Origin: Stutzerimonas stutzeri
GTDB lineage: Bacteria; Pseudomonadota; Gammaproteobacteria; Pseudomonadales; Pseudomonadaceae
DNA: 36,715 nt
Direction: 5' to 3'
Assembly (NCBI RefSeq): GCF_013522825.1
Contig: NZ_JAAMQZ010000043.1
Coordinates: 1-36,715, forward strand
In this document: in pieces, positions 1 to 7,459 of the stretch
How the letters are laid out: every line of letters starts with the position of its first letter
How positions within the stretch are numbered: position 1 is the first letter of the stretch
The notes under the pieces: generated by a model
Told to the model about the DNA's origin: nothing
Seen by the model: only the letters and a program-made list of their open reading frames with translations
Database searches by the model: none
Made by a program: the position numbers and the translations under genes

Positions 1-79
1 CGAACTCAGAAGTGAAACGACGCATCGCCGATGGTAGTGTGGGGTCTCCCCATGTGAGAGTAGGTCATCGTCAAGCTTC
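1..79 (+). rRNA. rrf: 5S ribosomal RNA, 3' part only
   Basis: The first ~79 bases match the 3' two thirds of gamma-proteobacterial 5S rRNA, including the conserved run GAAGTGAAACGACGCATCG and the GGGGTCTCCCCATG hairpin segment, and end near TCAAGCTT. The 5' end lies before the window, so this is the tail of an rrn operon read rightwards. The exact 3' end is placed by analogy with other Pseudomonas 5S genes and may be off by a few bases. Confidence 0.95.
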
Positions 80-85
80 TACACC

Positions 86-124
86 AAACCCCCGACCATC
101 GAAAGATGATCGGGGGTTTGTCTT
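86..124 (+). terminator. rrn operon terminator
   Basis: A 15 bp stem (86-100 with 105-119, one non-Watson-Crick position) closes on a GAAA tetraloop and runs into TTTGTCTTT. It lies 7 bases after the 5S gene, as expected for a factor-independent terminator of the rRNA operon. Confidence 0.9.
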
Positions 125-320
125 TGCACCAAAGAAATTTCCTGCTTTGCCTGCATGTCAGGCTTTGAAAGTAGAGTGGTGTTTGGCTGCTTATTTCAAG
201 CGAGAGAGGGCTCCCAGGGCGCTTCGTCAGAACAATTACGTGCGAAGCGGCTGGGGCAGAATCTTTGAATGTGCTGCGTGAGTCGCCATTGAATGTGGAG
301 TGGTGGCGGCCCGGCTTTGC
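120..320. other. intergenic, nothing recognised
   Basis: About 200 bases between the rrn terminator and the 3' end of queD. Short ORFs crossing it have no recognisable product and no convincing ribosome binding site. No tRNA, hairpin or repeat was seen. Confidence 0.5.
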
Positions 321-677
321 TCAATCTCCGCGATATTCGCAACCGCTTGTGCAGGTTTCATGGATGCGAATTCGCGATAGTTCAGGTAGCAGCGGCTTGA
401 GTTCACGCCAAATCCATTTTGCCAGGTTTTCGCTGGTCGGGTTTTCCAGGCCAGGCAGATCATTCAAGTAATTATGATCAAGCCGTTCAAGAAGTGGCTT
501 GAATATGCTTTTGATCTCGCCGAAGTCGCGTATCCAGCCGGTGTGTGGATCGACTTGCCCTTCGATGTAAAGTGCTACTCGGAATGAGTGACCATGAAGG
601 CGCCCGCATTTGTGTCCTTCAGGCACATGCGGTAAACGGTGTGCAGACTCGAATGTAAACTCTTTGAATATTTCCAC
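321..677 (-). CDS. queD: 6-carboxy-5,6,7,8-tetrahydropterin synthase (QueD/PTPS family)
   Basis: 118 aa, the usual length of short bacterial QueD. In queuosine and 7-deazapurine synthesis the family converts 7,8-dihydroneopterin triphosphate to 6-carboxytetrahydropterin in the cytoplasm. Visible features are the three zinc ligands His13, His28 and His30 (the HGH motif), Cys24 as the nucleophile, Asp67-His68 as the proton relay and Glu107 in the IHET segment as pterin anchor. The start is GTG at 677, chosen because family members begin within a few residues of the FTFESAHRL strand; its Shine-Dalgarno is weak. The gene stands alone, convergent with the rrn operon and divergent from the next gene. 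No queC, queE or queF is visible nearby. QueD and mammalian-type PTPS are hard to separate by sequence, but the short form with Cys24 fits QueD. Confidence 0.9.
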   Translation of the reverse strand: MEIFKEFTFESAHRLPHVPEGHKCGRLHGHSFRVALYIEGQVDPHTGWIRDFGEIKSIFKPLLERLDHNYLNDLPGLENPTSENLAKWIWRELKPLLPELSRIRIHETCTSGCEYRGD

Positions 678-892
678 GTCGCTGGCTCACTTGGACGGGC
701 CTCAGGGGCCGAAGGCGTTCATTTTATCTTCTTTTCTTCATGCCGGTGTCGTCAGGCAAGCTTCGGCGTTTTCCGTGACTTTGTTGTCGGTTGTATTCGT
801 GAGGGTACAGCATGTTCTTTTGACTCTCCTGTCTGCGTAATGCAAAGTACGCAGCTTTTTATCAGTGCAGCCAAGCGGCTAAAGGGGACGAA

Positions 893-2209
893 ATGAATGC
901 TGTAGTTGCAGCAGTGGCGATCATGCTGGTTCTCAGTTTGTGTCGAGTCCATGTGGTTGTGGCGTTGATTGCGGGAGCTATTGCGGGTGGACTGTTGGGG
1001 GGGCTGGGAATTGAAGGCAGCCTGGCAGCTTTCAACAAGGGCTTGGGTGGCGGTGCCACGGTCGCGCTTTCCTATGCATTGCTCGGCGCTTTTGCCGTGG
1101 CGATCGGCAAGAGCGGATTGGCTCATGCATTGGCAGACAAGGTGCTGGCAATGCTCGGTCGGAAAGAGGTGAACGGTGGCGGGGCGGTCAAGTGGATACT
1201 GGTCGGCCTGCTGCTGACTGTGGCGATTTCGTCCCAGAACATCCTGCCGATTCATATCGCCTTCATTCCGCTGCTGGTTCCGCCACTGCTTTATGTGCTG
1301 ACCAGGCTTCAGATCGATCGCCGGCTGATCGCCTGCGTCCTCGCTTTTGGTTTGATTACGCCGTACATGTTCCTGCCGGTCGGGTTTGGCAATATCTTCC
1401 TCAAGGAAATCCTGCTCGCCAACGTCGCCAGAAGCGGGGCGGATGTAACGGGCGTCGCTGTTACTCAGGCCATGCTGATTCCAGCGCTGGGAATGCTCAC
1501 CGGTCTGTTGGTCGCACTGTTCAGCTATCGTAAACCGCGTGCCTATGAGCTGCAGAAAGTCGATGCTTCGGTGCAGGTCGGCGTCCAGTACAGCCCGCTG
1601 ACGCTGCTCGTCGCGGGCGTTGCGATTGCGGTCGCTTTCGCCATTCAGTTGTGGCTCGACTCGATGATCATTGGCGCGCTGGCAGGCTTCGTGATCTTCT
1701 CGGTCTCGCGGGTAGTGCGTTGGCGCGAAGCCGATGACCTGTTCACCGAAGGCATGAAGATGATGGCGATGATCGGCTTCATCATGATCGCCGCTTCGGG
1801 TTTCGCCGAAGTCATGCGCGAGACCGGCCAGGTGAAAACGCTGGTCGATGCTTCGGCGCAATTGATTGGCAACAGCAAGGCGGTAGGTGCGCTATTGATG
1901 CTGTTGGTCGGCCTGCTGGTGACCATGGGCATAGGTTCGTCGTTTTCGACCGTTCCGATCATCGCCGCGATTTTCGTGCCCCTCAGCATGGAGCTGGGTT
2001 TCAGCACTCTGGCCATCGTCAGTCTGGTCGGAACCGCTGGTGCCCTGGGCGATGCAGGGTCGCCCGCTTCCGATTCGACGCTGGGCCCGACGGCGGGGTT
2101 GAACGTGGATGGTCAGCATAACCATATCTGGGATACCGTGGTGCCGACCTTCCTCCACTACAACCTGCCCCTGCTGGCATTCGGTTGGGTTGCGGCCATG
2201 GTGCTCTGA
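893..2209 (+). CDS. Na+/H+ antiporter family membrane protein (YuiF/NhaC-like)
   Basis: 438 aa, almost entirely hydrophobic, with roughly 11-13 predicted membrane segments. It begins without a cleavable signal: the first helix is followed by a glycine-rich hairpin with IAGAIAGGLLGG. The overall pattern, with an N-terminal small-residue-rich helix pair, a central SSQNILPIHIAFIPLL segment and a C-terminal GTAGALGDAGSPASDSTLGP segment, resembles the YuiF group of the Na+/H+ antiporter (NhaC-like) superfamily. The real substrate of this group is uncertain; some members have been proposed to carry amino acids such as histidine. The start is supported by AAGGGGACGAA directly before ATG. It is probably its own transcription unit, since queD is divergent and the next gene follows after a 138 base gap containing a strong hairpin. 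Confidence 0.75.
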   Translation: MNAVVAAVAIMLVLSLCRVHVVVALIAGAIAGGLLGGLGIEGSLAAFNKGLGGGATVALSYALLGAFAVAIGKSGLAHALADKVLAMLGRKEVNGGGAVKWILVGLLLTVAISSQNILPIHIAFIPLLVPPLLYVLTRLQIDRRLIACVLAFGLITPYMFLPVGFGNIFLKEILLANVARSGADVTGVAVTQAMLIPALGMLTGLLVALFSYRKPRAYELQKVDASVQVGVQYSPLTLLVAGVAIAVAFAIQLWLDSMIIGALAGFVIFSVSRVVRWREADDLFTEGMKMMAMIGFIMIAASGFAEVMRETGQVKTLVDASAQLIGNSKAVGALLMLLVGLLVTMGIGSSFSTVPIIAAIFVPLSMELGFSTLAIVSLVGTAGALGDAGSPASDSTLGPTAGLNVDGQHNHIWDTVVPTFLHYNLPLLAFGWVAAMVL

Positions 2210-2248
2210 TACGGCCATTGACGAATAACCGTCTGCATGGCTCATCGG

Positions 2249-2287
2249 GAGCAGAATGTTGCCTGGCCACAAGGCAACATCCTGCTC
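2249..2287. repeat. strong inverted repeat between transporter genes
   Basis: GAGCAG-A-ATGTTGCCT (2249-2264) pairs with AGGCAACAT-C-CTGCTC (2272-2287), giving 15 base pairs with a single A/C mismatch and a 7 base loop. No T-run follows on either strand, so it is not a textbook terminator. It may cap the 3' end of the upstream mRNA. Confidence 0.6.
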
Positions 2288-2347
2288 ACCGCCTGCACTC
2301 CTTCCCGCGAACGTTGACTAAAAAGAACAACTACCGCGACAGGGTGC

Positions 2348-3400
2348 ATGATGGTCAACTCGACGCTCGAACAGAAAGTCTTCCTCGCTCTGTTGCTTGT
2401 CGTATCGCTGGCCTTCGGCTGGATACTTTTTCCCTTCTACGGTGCGGTGTTCTGGGCCGTCATCCTGGCGATTATCTTTGCGCCGGTACAGCGTCGCCTT
2501 TATAACCGCTTCAAGCCTCGCCGCAATCTTGCGGCTCTGATCACCTTGACCATCTGCCTGCTGGTTGCCGTGCTGCCGGTCATCCTCATCACCGGGGTGC
2601 TCGTGCAGGAAGGCTCGACACTCTATGGACGGATAGAAAGTGGTGAAATCGATATTGGGAGCTTTGTAAGTGCGGCGAAAGACCTGCTGCCTGCTTCGGC
2701 GCAGGCGCAGTTGCAGCGCTTCGGTTTTGATGACTGGGAGCAGATGCGGGAGCGCCTCTCTTCCGGTGCGTTGCAAGGTAGCCAGTATCTGGCGACCAAA
2801 GCATTCAGCTTTGGCCAGGGTACTTTCCAGTTCGTATTGAGCTTCTTTCTGATGCTCTATCTGCTGTTCTTCCTGATCCGTGACGGACGTGAGCTGGTTG
2901 TCCGTATCAGACAGGCGGTGCCGTTGAGTGAGAACCAGAAGAGGCGGTTGTTCAGCAAATTCACCCGTGTGGTGCGAGCGACAGTGAAAGGCAACATTGT
3001 CGTGGCTGTGACTCAGGGTGCCCTGGGCGGAATCATTTTTGCGGTACTGGGGATTCCCAGCGCGGTGCTCTGGGGTGTGCTGATGGCCTTTCTTTCGTTA
3101 TTGCCTGCGGTTGGTGCCGGCTTGATCTGGACGCCCGTGGCGATCTATTTCCTGATGAAAGGCCTGATCATGCAGGGCGTGATTCTCATTTTGTACGGCG
3201 TGCTGGTGATCGGTCTGGTCGACAATATTCTGCGCCCTATTCTGGTGGGTAAGGACACGAAGATGCCGGACTATGTCGTACTGATCTCCACGCTGGGCGG
3301 GCTGAGTCTGTTTGGATTGAATGGTTTCGTCATTGGCCCCCTGATTGCTGCTTTGTTCATTTCATCGTGGGGACTGTTCACCTCTCCCGAGAGTGAGTGA
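2348..3400 (+). CDS. AI-2E / PerM family membrane protein
   Basis: 350 aa polytopic inner-membrane protein of the AI-2E transporter (PerM/YdiK/TqsA) family. Two hydrophobic helices at residues ~10-45 are followed by another near 60-80, a long soluble stretch (~85-150) rich in charged residues, then a cluster of helices from ~155 to the end containing the family's GGIIFAVLGIPSAVLWGVLMAFLS-type core and the C-terminal GLSLFGLNGFVIGPLIAALF motif. The family covers AI-2 exporters and Na+(Li+)/H+ antiporters, so the substrate cannot be read from sequence. Two adjacent ATG codons (2348, 2351) could start it; AGGG at 2341-2344 is better spaced for the second. It ends 30 bases before a bidirectional terminator and is convergent with aceA. 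Confidence 0.85.
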   Translation: MMVNSTLEQKVFLALLLVVSLAFGWILFPFYGAVFWAVILAIIFAPVQRRLYNRFKPRRNLAALITLTICLLVAVLPVILITGVLVQEGSTLYGRIESGEIDIGSFVSAAKDLLPASAQAQLQRFGFDDWEQMRERLSSGALQGSQYLATKAFSFGQGTFQFVLSFFLMLYLLFFLIRDGRELVVRIRQAVPLSENQKRRLFSKFTRVVRATVKGNIVVAVTQGALGGIIFAVLGIPSAVLWGVLMAFLSLLPAVGAGLIWTPVAIYFLMKGLIMQGVILILYGVLVIGLVDNILRPILVGKDTKMPDYVVLISTLGGLSLFGLNGFVIGPLIAALFISSWGLFTSPESE

Positions 3401-3430
3401 CGAGTTGAAGCAAGTAGCCTGAAAGCAGAA

Positions 3431-3455
3431 AGCCCCGGCATTTGCCGGGGCTTTC
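3431..3455. terminator. bidirectional terminator between the AI-2E family gene and aceA
   Basis: AGCCCCGGC (3431-3439) pairs with GCCGGGGCT (3444-3452) across a 4 base loop. Short A and T tracts flank the stem, and two convergent genes end on either side of it. Confidence 0.85.
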
Positions 3456-3502
3456 CATTCAACACGCTGGCTCAGCTTGGGGCCGAGCCGCGAACCTTCC
3501 TG

Positions 3503-5098
3503 TTAGTGGAACTGGTTCATGGTGTTGTCTTTACCGCTTGCCTTCAGAGCTGCTTCGCCAGCGAAGTACTCTTTATGGTTGTCGCCGATGTCGGAGCCAG
3601 CCATGTTCTGGTGCTTGACGCAGGCGATGCCCTGACGCAGCTCCTGACGCTGAACGCCCTTGACGTAGGCCAGCATGCCTTCTTCTGCGAAGTACCCTTT
3701 GGCCAGGTTGTCGGTGGACAGCGCGGCGGTGTGGTAGGTCGGCAGAGTGATCAGGTGGTGGAAGATACCGGCATGAGCGGAGCCGTCCTTCTGGAAGGTG
3801 CGGATCTTCTCGTCGGCAACCTGGGCCAGTTCGGTTTCGTCGTACTCGACGCTCATCAGCTTGGCGCGGTCGTAGGCGGAAACGTCCTTGCCTTCGGCGA
3901 CGAACGCGTCGAATACCTGCTGGCGGAAGTTCAGGGTCCAGTTGAAGGACGGGCTGTTGTTGTAGACCAGCTTGGCGTCCGGGATGGTCTTGCGGATTTC
4001 ATTGACCATGGCCGCGATCTGGCCAACGTGCGGCTTCTCGGTTTCGATCCACAGCAGGTCGGCGCCGTTCTGCAGCGAGGTGATGCAGTCCAGTACGCAA
4101 CGTGCTTCGCCAGTGCCCTTGCGGAACTGGAAGAGGTTGGATGGCAGACGCTTGGGACGCAGCAGCTTGCCTTCGCGCTTGATCACGACATCGCCATTGC
4201 CCAGTTCGGCTTCGGTGATTTCTTCGCAATCCAGGAAAGCGTTGTACTGGTCGCCCAGGTCGCCCGGCTCTTTGGTCACGGCGATCTGCTTGGTCAGGCC
4301 GGCACCCAGGGAGTCGGTACGCGCAACGATAACGCCGTTGTCGATGCCCAGCTCCAGGAACGCGTAGCGAACAGCGGCGATCTTGGCGAGGAAGTCGGCG
4401 TGTGGAACGGTCACTTTACCGTCCTGGTGGCCGCACTGCTTCTCGTCGGAAACCTGGTTCTCGATCTGGATGCAGCAGGCGCCTGCTTCGATCATGCGCT
4501 TGGCCAGCAGGTAGGTGGCTTCCGGGTTACCGAAGCCGGCATCGATGTCGGCGATGATCGGTACGATGTGGGTCTCGTAGTTGTCGATCTGCGACTGGAT
4601 TTCAGCGGCCTTGGCGGTGTCGCCGGCTTCGCGGGCAGCGTCCAGAGCGGTGAACAGCAGGTCCAGTTCGCGGCTGTCAGCCTGACGCAGGAAGGTGTAC
4701 AGCTCTTCAATCAGGTCGGAGACGGCAGTTTTCTCGTGCATCGACTGGTCCGGCAGCGGGCCGAAGTCGGAACGCAGGGCTGCGACCATCCAGCCGGACA
4801 GGTAGAGGTAACGCTTGTTGGTGGTCTTCAGGTGCTTCTTGATGGAGATCAGCTTCTGCTGGCCGATGAAACCATGCCAGCAACCCAGCGACTGGGTGTA
4901 AACGGACGAGTCGGCGTCGTACTCGGCCATGTCCTTGCGCATGATGTCGGCGGTGTACTGAGCGATTTCCAGACCGGTCTTGAAGCGGTTCTGAGCACGC
5001 ATGCGAGCGACGGACTCAGGGTTGATAGCGCTCCAGCTGCTTCCAGCTACTTCTTTCAGAGCGGCAACGGCCTTGATGTCGTTTTGATAAGCGGACAT
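3503..5098 (-). CDS. aceA: isocitrate lyase
   Basis: 531 aa isocitrate lyase, first enzyme of the glyoxylate shunt: it cleaves isocitrate to glyoxylate and succinate and allows growth on acetate or fatty acids. The sequence is close, from memory, to the P. aeruginosa enzyme (PA2634), which belongs to the longer gamma-proteobacterial subgroup. The catalytic loop reads KQCGHQ (residues 220-225, Cys222) rather than the KKCGH of E. coli AceA, which is normal for this subgroup. The Mg-binding segment IIADIDAGFGNPEAT precedes it. The longer reading frame starts at 5137, but the family start MSAYQND at 5098 has a good GAAGGA seven bases upstream. The gene is monocistronic: a terminator follows, and ~500 bases of non-coding DNA with a candidate operator and promoter precede it. 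Confidence 0.97.
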   Translation of the reverse strand: MSAYQNDIKAVAALKEVAGSSWSAINPESVARMRAQNRFKTGLEIAQYTADIMRKDMAEYDADSSVYTQSLGCWHGFIGQQKLISIKKHLKTTNKRYLYLSGWMVAALRSDFGPLPDQSMHEKTAVSDLIEELYTFLRQADSRELDLLFTALDAAREAGDTAKAAEIQSQIDNYETHIVPIIADIDAGFGNPEATYLLAKRMIEAGACCIQIENQVSDEKQCGHQDGKVTVPHADFLAKIAAVRYAFLELGIDNGVIVARTDSLGAGLTKQIAVTKEPGDLGDQYNAFLDCEEITEAELGNGDVVIKREGKLLRPKRLPSNLFQFRKGTGEARCVLDCITSLQNGADLLWIETEKPHVGQIAAMVNEIRKTIPDAKLVYNNSPSFNWTLNFRQQVFDAFVAEGKDVSAYDRAKLMSVEYDETELAQVADEKIRTFQKDGSAHAGIFHHLITLPTYHTAALSTDNLAKGYFAEEGMLAYVKGVQRQELRQGIACVKHQNMAGSDIGDNHKEYFAGEAALKASGKDNTMNQFH

Positions 5099-5278
5099 GG
5101 TCAATCCTTCAAAAGAAATTCGTGTTTGGTTGAGCACCGACTTTTCCCACCGAAACCTGCGTGCTTACGCTGATGATGCGAGGCAACACGCGGCAGAGCG
5201 TCGAAATACCGACCAGAGCGAGGATTGAACCTGGGGGAGGGTGTGCAGTCACGCTCATCAGGGAAGTCTTCAAGCCGT

Positions 5279-5297
5279 GGAATGCTCGTGGCATTCC
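5279..5297. repeat. small inverted repeat in the aceA leader
   Basis: GGAATGC (5279-5285) and GCATTCC (5291-5297) are perfect complements around a 5 base spacer, about 180 bases upstream of aceA. It could be a leader hairpin or an operator half-site pair; nothing else decides between these. Confidence 0.4.
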
Positions 5298-5506
5298 GAT
5301 ACGCAGCGGACGCGTGGCCGTTGCGTGAGCAGGCTGGCAGATTCGAGCTGATGGGTTAATTGCTTCCCCGTCCCTCGGGACGACTCGTTCCAGTCGCAAC
5401 CTCGTCAGTCCGCCTTGTGGGCAGTACAGTCACGGATCCTCTCTGCTGGTTGGCTGAGTCTGATCCGGAGGCCCTTGCGAGGCCTCTGGTTAGCGGGAGC
5501 GGGGCA

Positions 5507-5535
5507 ATGATGCGCTGTCAGAATAGGTTCGTCAA
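5507..5535 (-). promoter_or_regulatory. candidate sigma70 promoter for aceA
   Basis: On the minus strand TTGACG (5535-5530, five of six consensus bases) is followed after exactly 17 bases by CATCAT (5512-5507, four of six). It lies immediately downstream of the 28 bp palindrome and reads towards aceA. If used, transcription would start near 5500 and leave a leader of about 400 nt. Confidence 0.5.
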
Positions 5536-5540
5536 ATGTT

Positions 5541-5568
5541 TTGTAGTGCTTTTTTCAGGTCACTACAT
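5541..5568. promoter_or_regulatory. candidate RccR operator upstream of aceA
   Basis: TTGTAGTG (5541-5548) and CACTACAT (5561-5568) form an inverted repeat with a 12 base spacer, 28 bp in all; the core half-sites are TGTAGT and ACTACA. From memory, the RpiR-family regulator RccR of P. fluorescens uses TGTAGT/ACTACA half-sites with a short spacer at aceE and a longer 28 bp form at aceA, tuned by the Entner-Doudoroff intermediate KDPG. Position (six bases upstream of the candidate -35 box), length and target gene all fit. No binding data are available here. Confidence 0.6.
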
Positions 5569-5579
5569 TTTTGCGTCTG

Positions 5580-5599
5580 CGAGCCAGGCGCCTGGCTCG
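5580..5599. repeat. perfect 20 bp palindrome after the secretin-like gene
   Basis: CGAGCCAGGCGCCTGGCTCG reads the same on both strands. It begins three bases after the stop codon of the minus-strand gene ending at 5602. No T-run follows, so it may be a weak terminator or mRNA 3' cap, or a protein-binding palindrome. Confidence 0.5.
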
Positions 5600-5601
5600 G
5601 G

Positions 5602-6408
5602 CTATTCCAGTCGGTCTACTTTCAGTCTAAGGGAAAGGTCCTGGCGTCCTTGGGTCGAATGACGACGAAGGGTTCCATTCTGGTTGGAGCTGGCGCTTTC
5701 GTCGATGCCGCCGAGTGAAATCCACTCGCCGAGGCGCCCGCTGACCCGGGTATCGGTTTCCTGGATATCAATGACGTCTGTCCGGGACGCGCTCATTCGA
5801 TCCTGTTGGCTGCTGATGGTGATCTGCACGCGATCCCCGTGGACCGTTGCGGTGGCATAAAAGCCGCGCGTGACGTTGCGATAGTGGGTCTGCTGATAGA
5901 GTCGGCCATACTCGTCGGTGGCGCTGGTGGTGAGGGGGACGCTTTGCCCGACCTGAATCAGGGCGGGGTAGCCCTCGGTCGTCTGCACCTGCTGAATGCC
6001 GTCACCCTGGCTGGTTGTGTTGCGGCGAATGATGCGAACCTGGTCGCGACCGCCTGCTTCGCCACGTCCGGCGCGCACTTCGGTGTCGCCGATGACGACG
6101 GAGCCATCGATACGGTAGCCGCTATCGCTGCTCGCTGCCGAATTCTGGGTGTCTACGCTGATGAGCAGGCGTTTGGGCTCGTTGTCCAGTTGTGACAGGA
6201 CTTCGCGCAGCTCGGCGATCACTGCCGCCGGCGCATTGACGATCAGCTGATTGCCGTAGGCGTTCACCTTGCCCTGATCGCCGACTACCGACTCCGCGAT
6301 GGGCAGCATGTCCTGGGCCATACGGAAGTTGAGTGGAATCACTTCGGTCGCGGCCTGGAGGGTCGTGCTGAGCAAGAGCGAGGCGAGAAGAAGCAGACGG
6401 CACGTCAT
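5602..6408 (-). CDS. secreted protein with a secretin-N-like domain, function unknown
   Basis: 268 aa. A clear signal peptide (MTCRLLLLASLLLSTTLQA) predicts export to the periplasm. Residues ~22-85 (VIPLNFRMAQDMLPIAESVV to SQLDNEPKRLLISVDT) look like the small alpha/beta N-domain of type II/III secretins, with the typical LIVNAP strand. The rest, ~90-268, is rich in Thr, Ser, Arg and beta-strand patterns and carries none of the conserved outer-membrane secretin barrel, so this is not a channel. It overlaps the upstream 206 aa gene by four bases (ATGA), indicating translational coupling. It matches the position of the hypothetical PA2633 in P. aeruginosa. Its role is not known to me; an accessory to an envelope assembly is a guess. 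Confidence 0.75.
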   Translation of the reverse strand: MTCRLLLLASLLLSTTLQAATEVIPLNFRMAQDMLPIAESVVGDQGKVNAYGNQLIVNAPAAVIAELREVLSQLDNEPKRLLISVDTQNSAASSDSGYRIDGSVVIGDTEVRAGRGEAGGRDQVRIIRRNTTSQGDGIQQVQTTEGYPALIQVGQSVPLTTSATDEYGRLYQQTHYRNVTRGFYATATVHGDRVQITISSQQDRMSASRTDVIDIQETDTRVSGRLGEWISLGGIDESASSNQNGTLRRHSTQGRQDLSLRLKVDRLE

Positions 6409-7025
6409 AGCAGGAAACTCCGCAGATCCGAATGGGACAGGCTGTGCTCCCAGGCACTGTCGAATTGGCGGCGCAGGGCGCGGGCTCGACCGGGGTTCTG
6501 GTAGAGCGCATAGCCTGCAATGCGCTCCGGTTCGGGACGTATCAGCAGGCAGCGTTCATCGACGACCAGAAAGGCAGAGGTTTGCGCCGGATAGTCGTGA
6601 TTGAGTGTGCGGATCTGCATGCTGCTGGTCAATCGGCGCGCCAGCGTCAGCAGGCGGTGGCCTTGCCGGATGGCGAGGGTCGGGTCTGCAAGCAGAATGC
6701 GCAAACGATTGCGTGGGTGTGCCAGAAGAAAGCCCGTGGCGGCCTGCACGATATCGTCCTGGTTGTAGAGCCAGGGCTCCAGATCGGGGCTGTACAGGCA
6801 CAGCGAGTGTCGTGCCTGCCCGAACAGCGCCAGCGTATGCCGGCGTGCGTCTTCCCGTGTTTCGAACGATTGGAGCGTGTCACTGCCATCCGCTGCAAAG
6901 GCTTCGGGACGATTTCTCCGCTGCGGCTGTAGCGGATTGTTGATGCGGTAACGCCCAGGAGACTCGAAGTCGATGGCTGCCGGTTCGCTTGCGGTCATCG
7001 GGGGATTCGAGTCATCCGTACTCAT
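6405..7025 (-). CDS. conserved hypothetical protein, phospholipase D-like fold possible
   Basis: 206 aa soluble protein without signal peptide or membrane segment. The first ~45 residues are polar and probably disordered; a compact domain follows with TREDARRHTLALFGQARHSLCLYSPDLEPWLYN, a helix/strand pattern also seen in phospholipase D-like folds, but no HKD catalytic motif is present. It starts 8 bases after the stop of the upstream acetyltransferase gene and overlaps the downstream secretin-like gene by ATGA, so it belongs to the roxA-linked operon. The Shine-Dalgarno is poor, consistent with coupled translation. I know homologs only as hypothetical proteins at the same locus in Pseudomonas (PA2632 position) and assign no function. 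Confidence 0.7.
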   Translation of the reverse strand: MSTDDSNPPMTASEPAAIDFESPGRYRINNPLQPQRRNRPEAFAADGSDTLQSFETREDARRHTLALFGQARHSLCLYSPDLEPWLYNQDDIVQAATGFLLAHPRNRLRILLADPTLAIRQGHRLLTLARRLTSSMQIRTLNHDYPAQTSAFLVVDERCLLIRPEPERIAGYALYQNPGRARALRRQFDSAWEHSLSHSDLRSFLL

Positions 7026-7033
7026 GTCGGGAA

Positions 7034-7459
7034 TCAGCCGCTTGTGCGCAGCATGTCGACGTGAGGCAGTCCGGCTTCCAGAAATTCCTCGCTCACGACC
7101 TCGAAACCGAGTCGTTCGTAGAACCTTGTAGCGTGAACCTGGGCGGTCAGTCTTTGCTCCCTGAGACCGCGACGTTCGGCTTCGGCAATGACCGCACGCA
7201 TCAGGGCGTCGCCGATGTTCATGCCGCGCCAGTCGCGCAGTACCGAAACGCGACCGATCTGGCCATCGCTCAGCAGGCGTGCGGTGCCGATGGGGTAGCC
7301 ATTTTCCAGAGCCAGGAAATGGATGGCCTCTTCATCATCACCGTCCCATTCGAGTTCCGGCGGGACCGACTGCTCGGCAACGAATACGGTTTCCCTGATC
7401 CGACGCAGGTCTGCATTGTCCTGTTGCCAGTCAGCGATTCGAACGGCTATTTCAGTCAT
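7034..7459 (-). CDS. GNAT-family N-acetyltransferase
   Basis: 141 aa single-domain GNAT. Acetyl-CoA binding motif A is visible as VSVLRDWRGMNIGDALM, with the R-x-x-G-x-G-like loop RGMNIG slightly relaxed, and motif B as ATRFYERLGFEVVSEEFLEAG. The segment EWDGDDEEAIHFLAL followed by GTARLL is typical of the ElaA/YjcF-like subgroup, whose substrates are largely unknown. The frame can be extended to a TTG at 7465, but ATG at 7459 has TGGAG at proper spacing and overlaps the end of the hydroxylase gene by 8 bases, so the two are probably translated from one mRNA. Confidence 0.85.
   Translation of the reverse strand: MTEIAVRIADWQQDNADLRRIRETVFVAEQSVPPELEWDGDDEEAIHFLALENGYPIGTARLLSDGQIGRVSVLRDWRGMNIGDALMRAVIAEAERRGLREQRLTAQVHATRFYERLGFEVVSEEFLEAGLPHVDMLRTSG

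Larger units (their letters stand above)
5099..5601. other. ~500 bp aceA upstream region
   Basis: No convincing gene lies here. Reading towards aceA it holds a perfect 20 bp palindrome (5580-5599), a 28 bp palindromic candidate operator (5541-5568), a sigma70-like promoter (5535-5507) and, inside the implied ~400 nt leader, a small hairpin GGAATGC-N5-GCATTCC (5279-5297). A 96 codon TTG-started frame (5399-5109) and a ~25 codon GTG-started frame within the leader have no family resemblance and are not called as genes. Confidence 0.6.

Noticed and set aside
752..1861. 369 codon minus-strand frame opposite the antiporter gene
   Set aside because: Gln/His/Arg-rich product typical of the reverse strand of a membrane-protein gene; no start signals.
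3506..5173. 555 codon open frame on the plus strand opposite aceA
   Set aside because: It is the antisense of isocitrate lyase and arises from its codon bias; the product has no recognisable domain and the minus-strand gene is certain.
5109..5399. 96 codon TTG-started frame just upstream of aceA, considered as a leader peptide or small gene
   Set aside because: Non-ATG start, no clear ribosome binding site, no recognisable product; kept only as part of the long-leader discussion.
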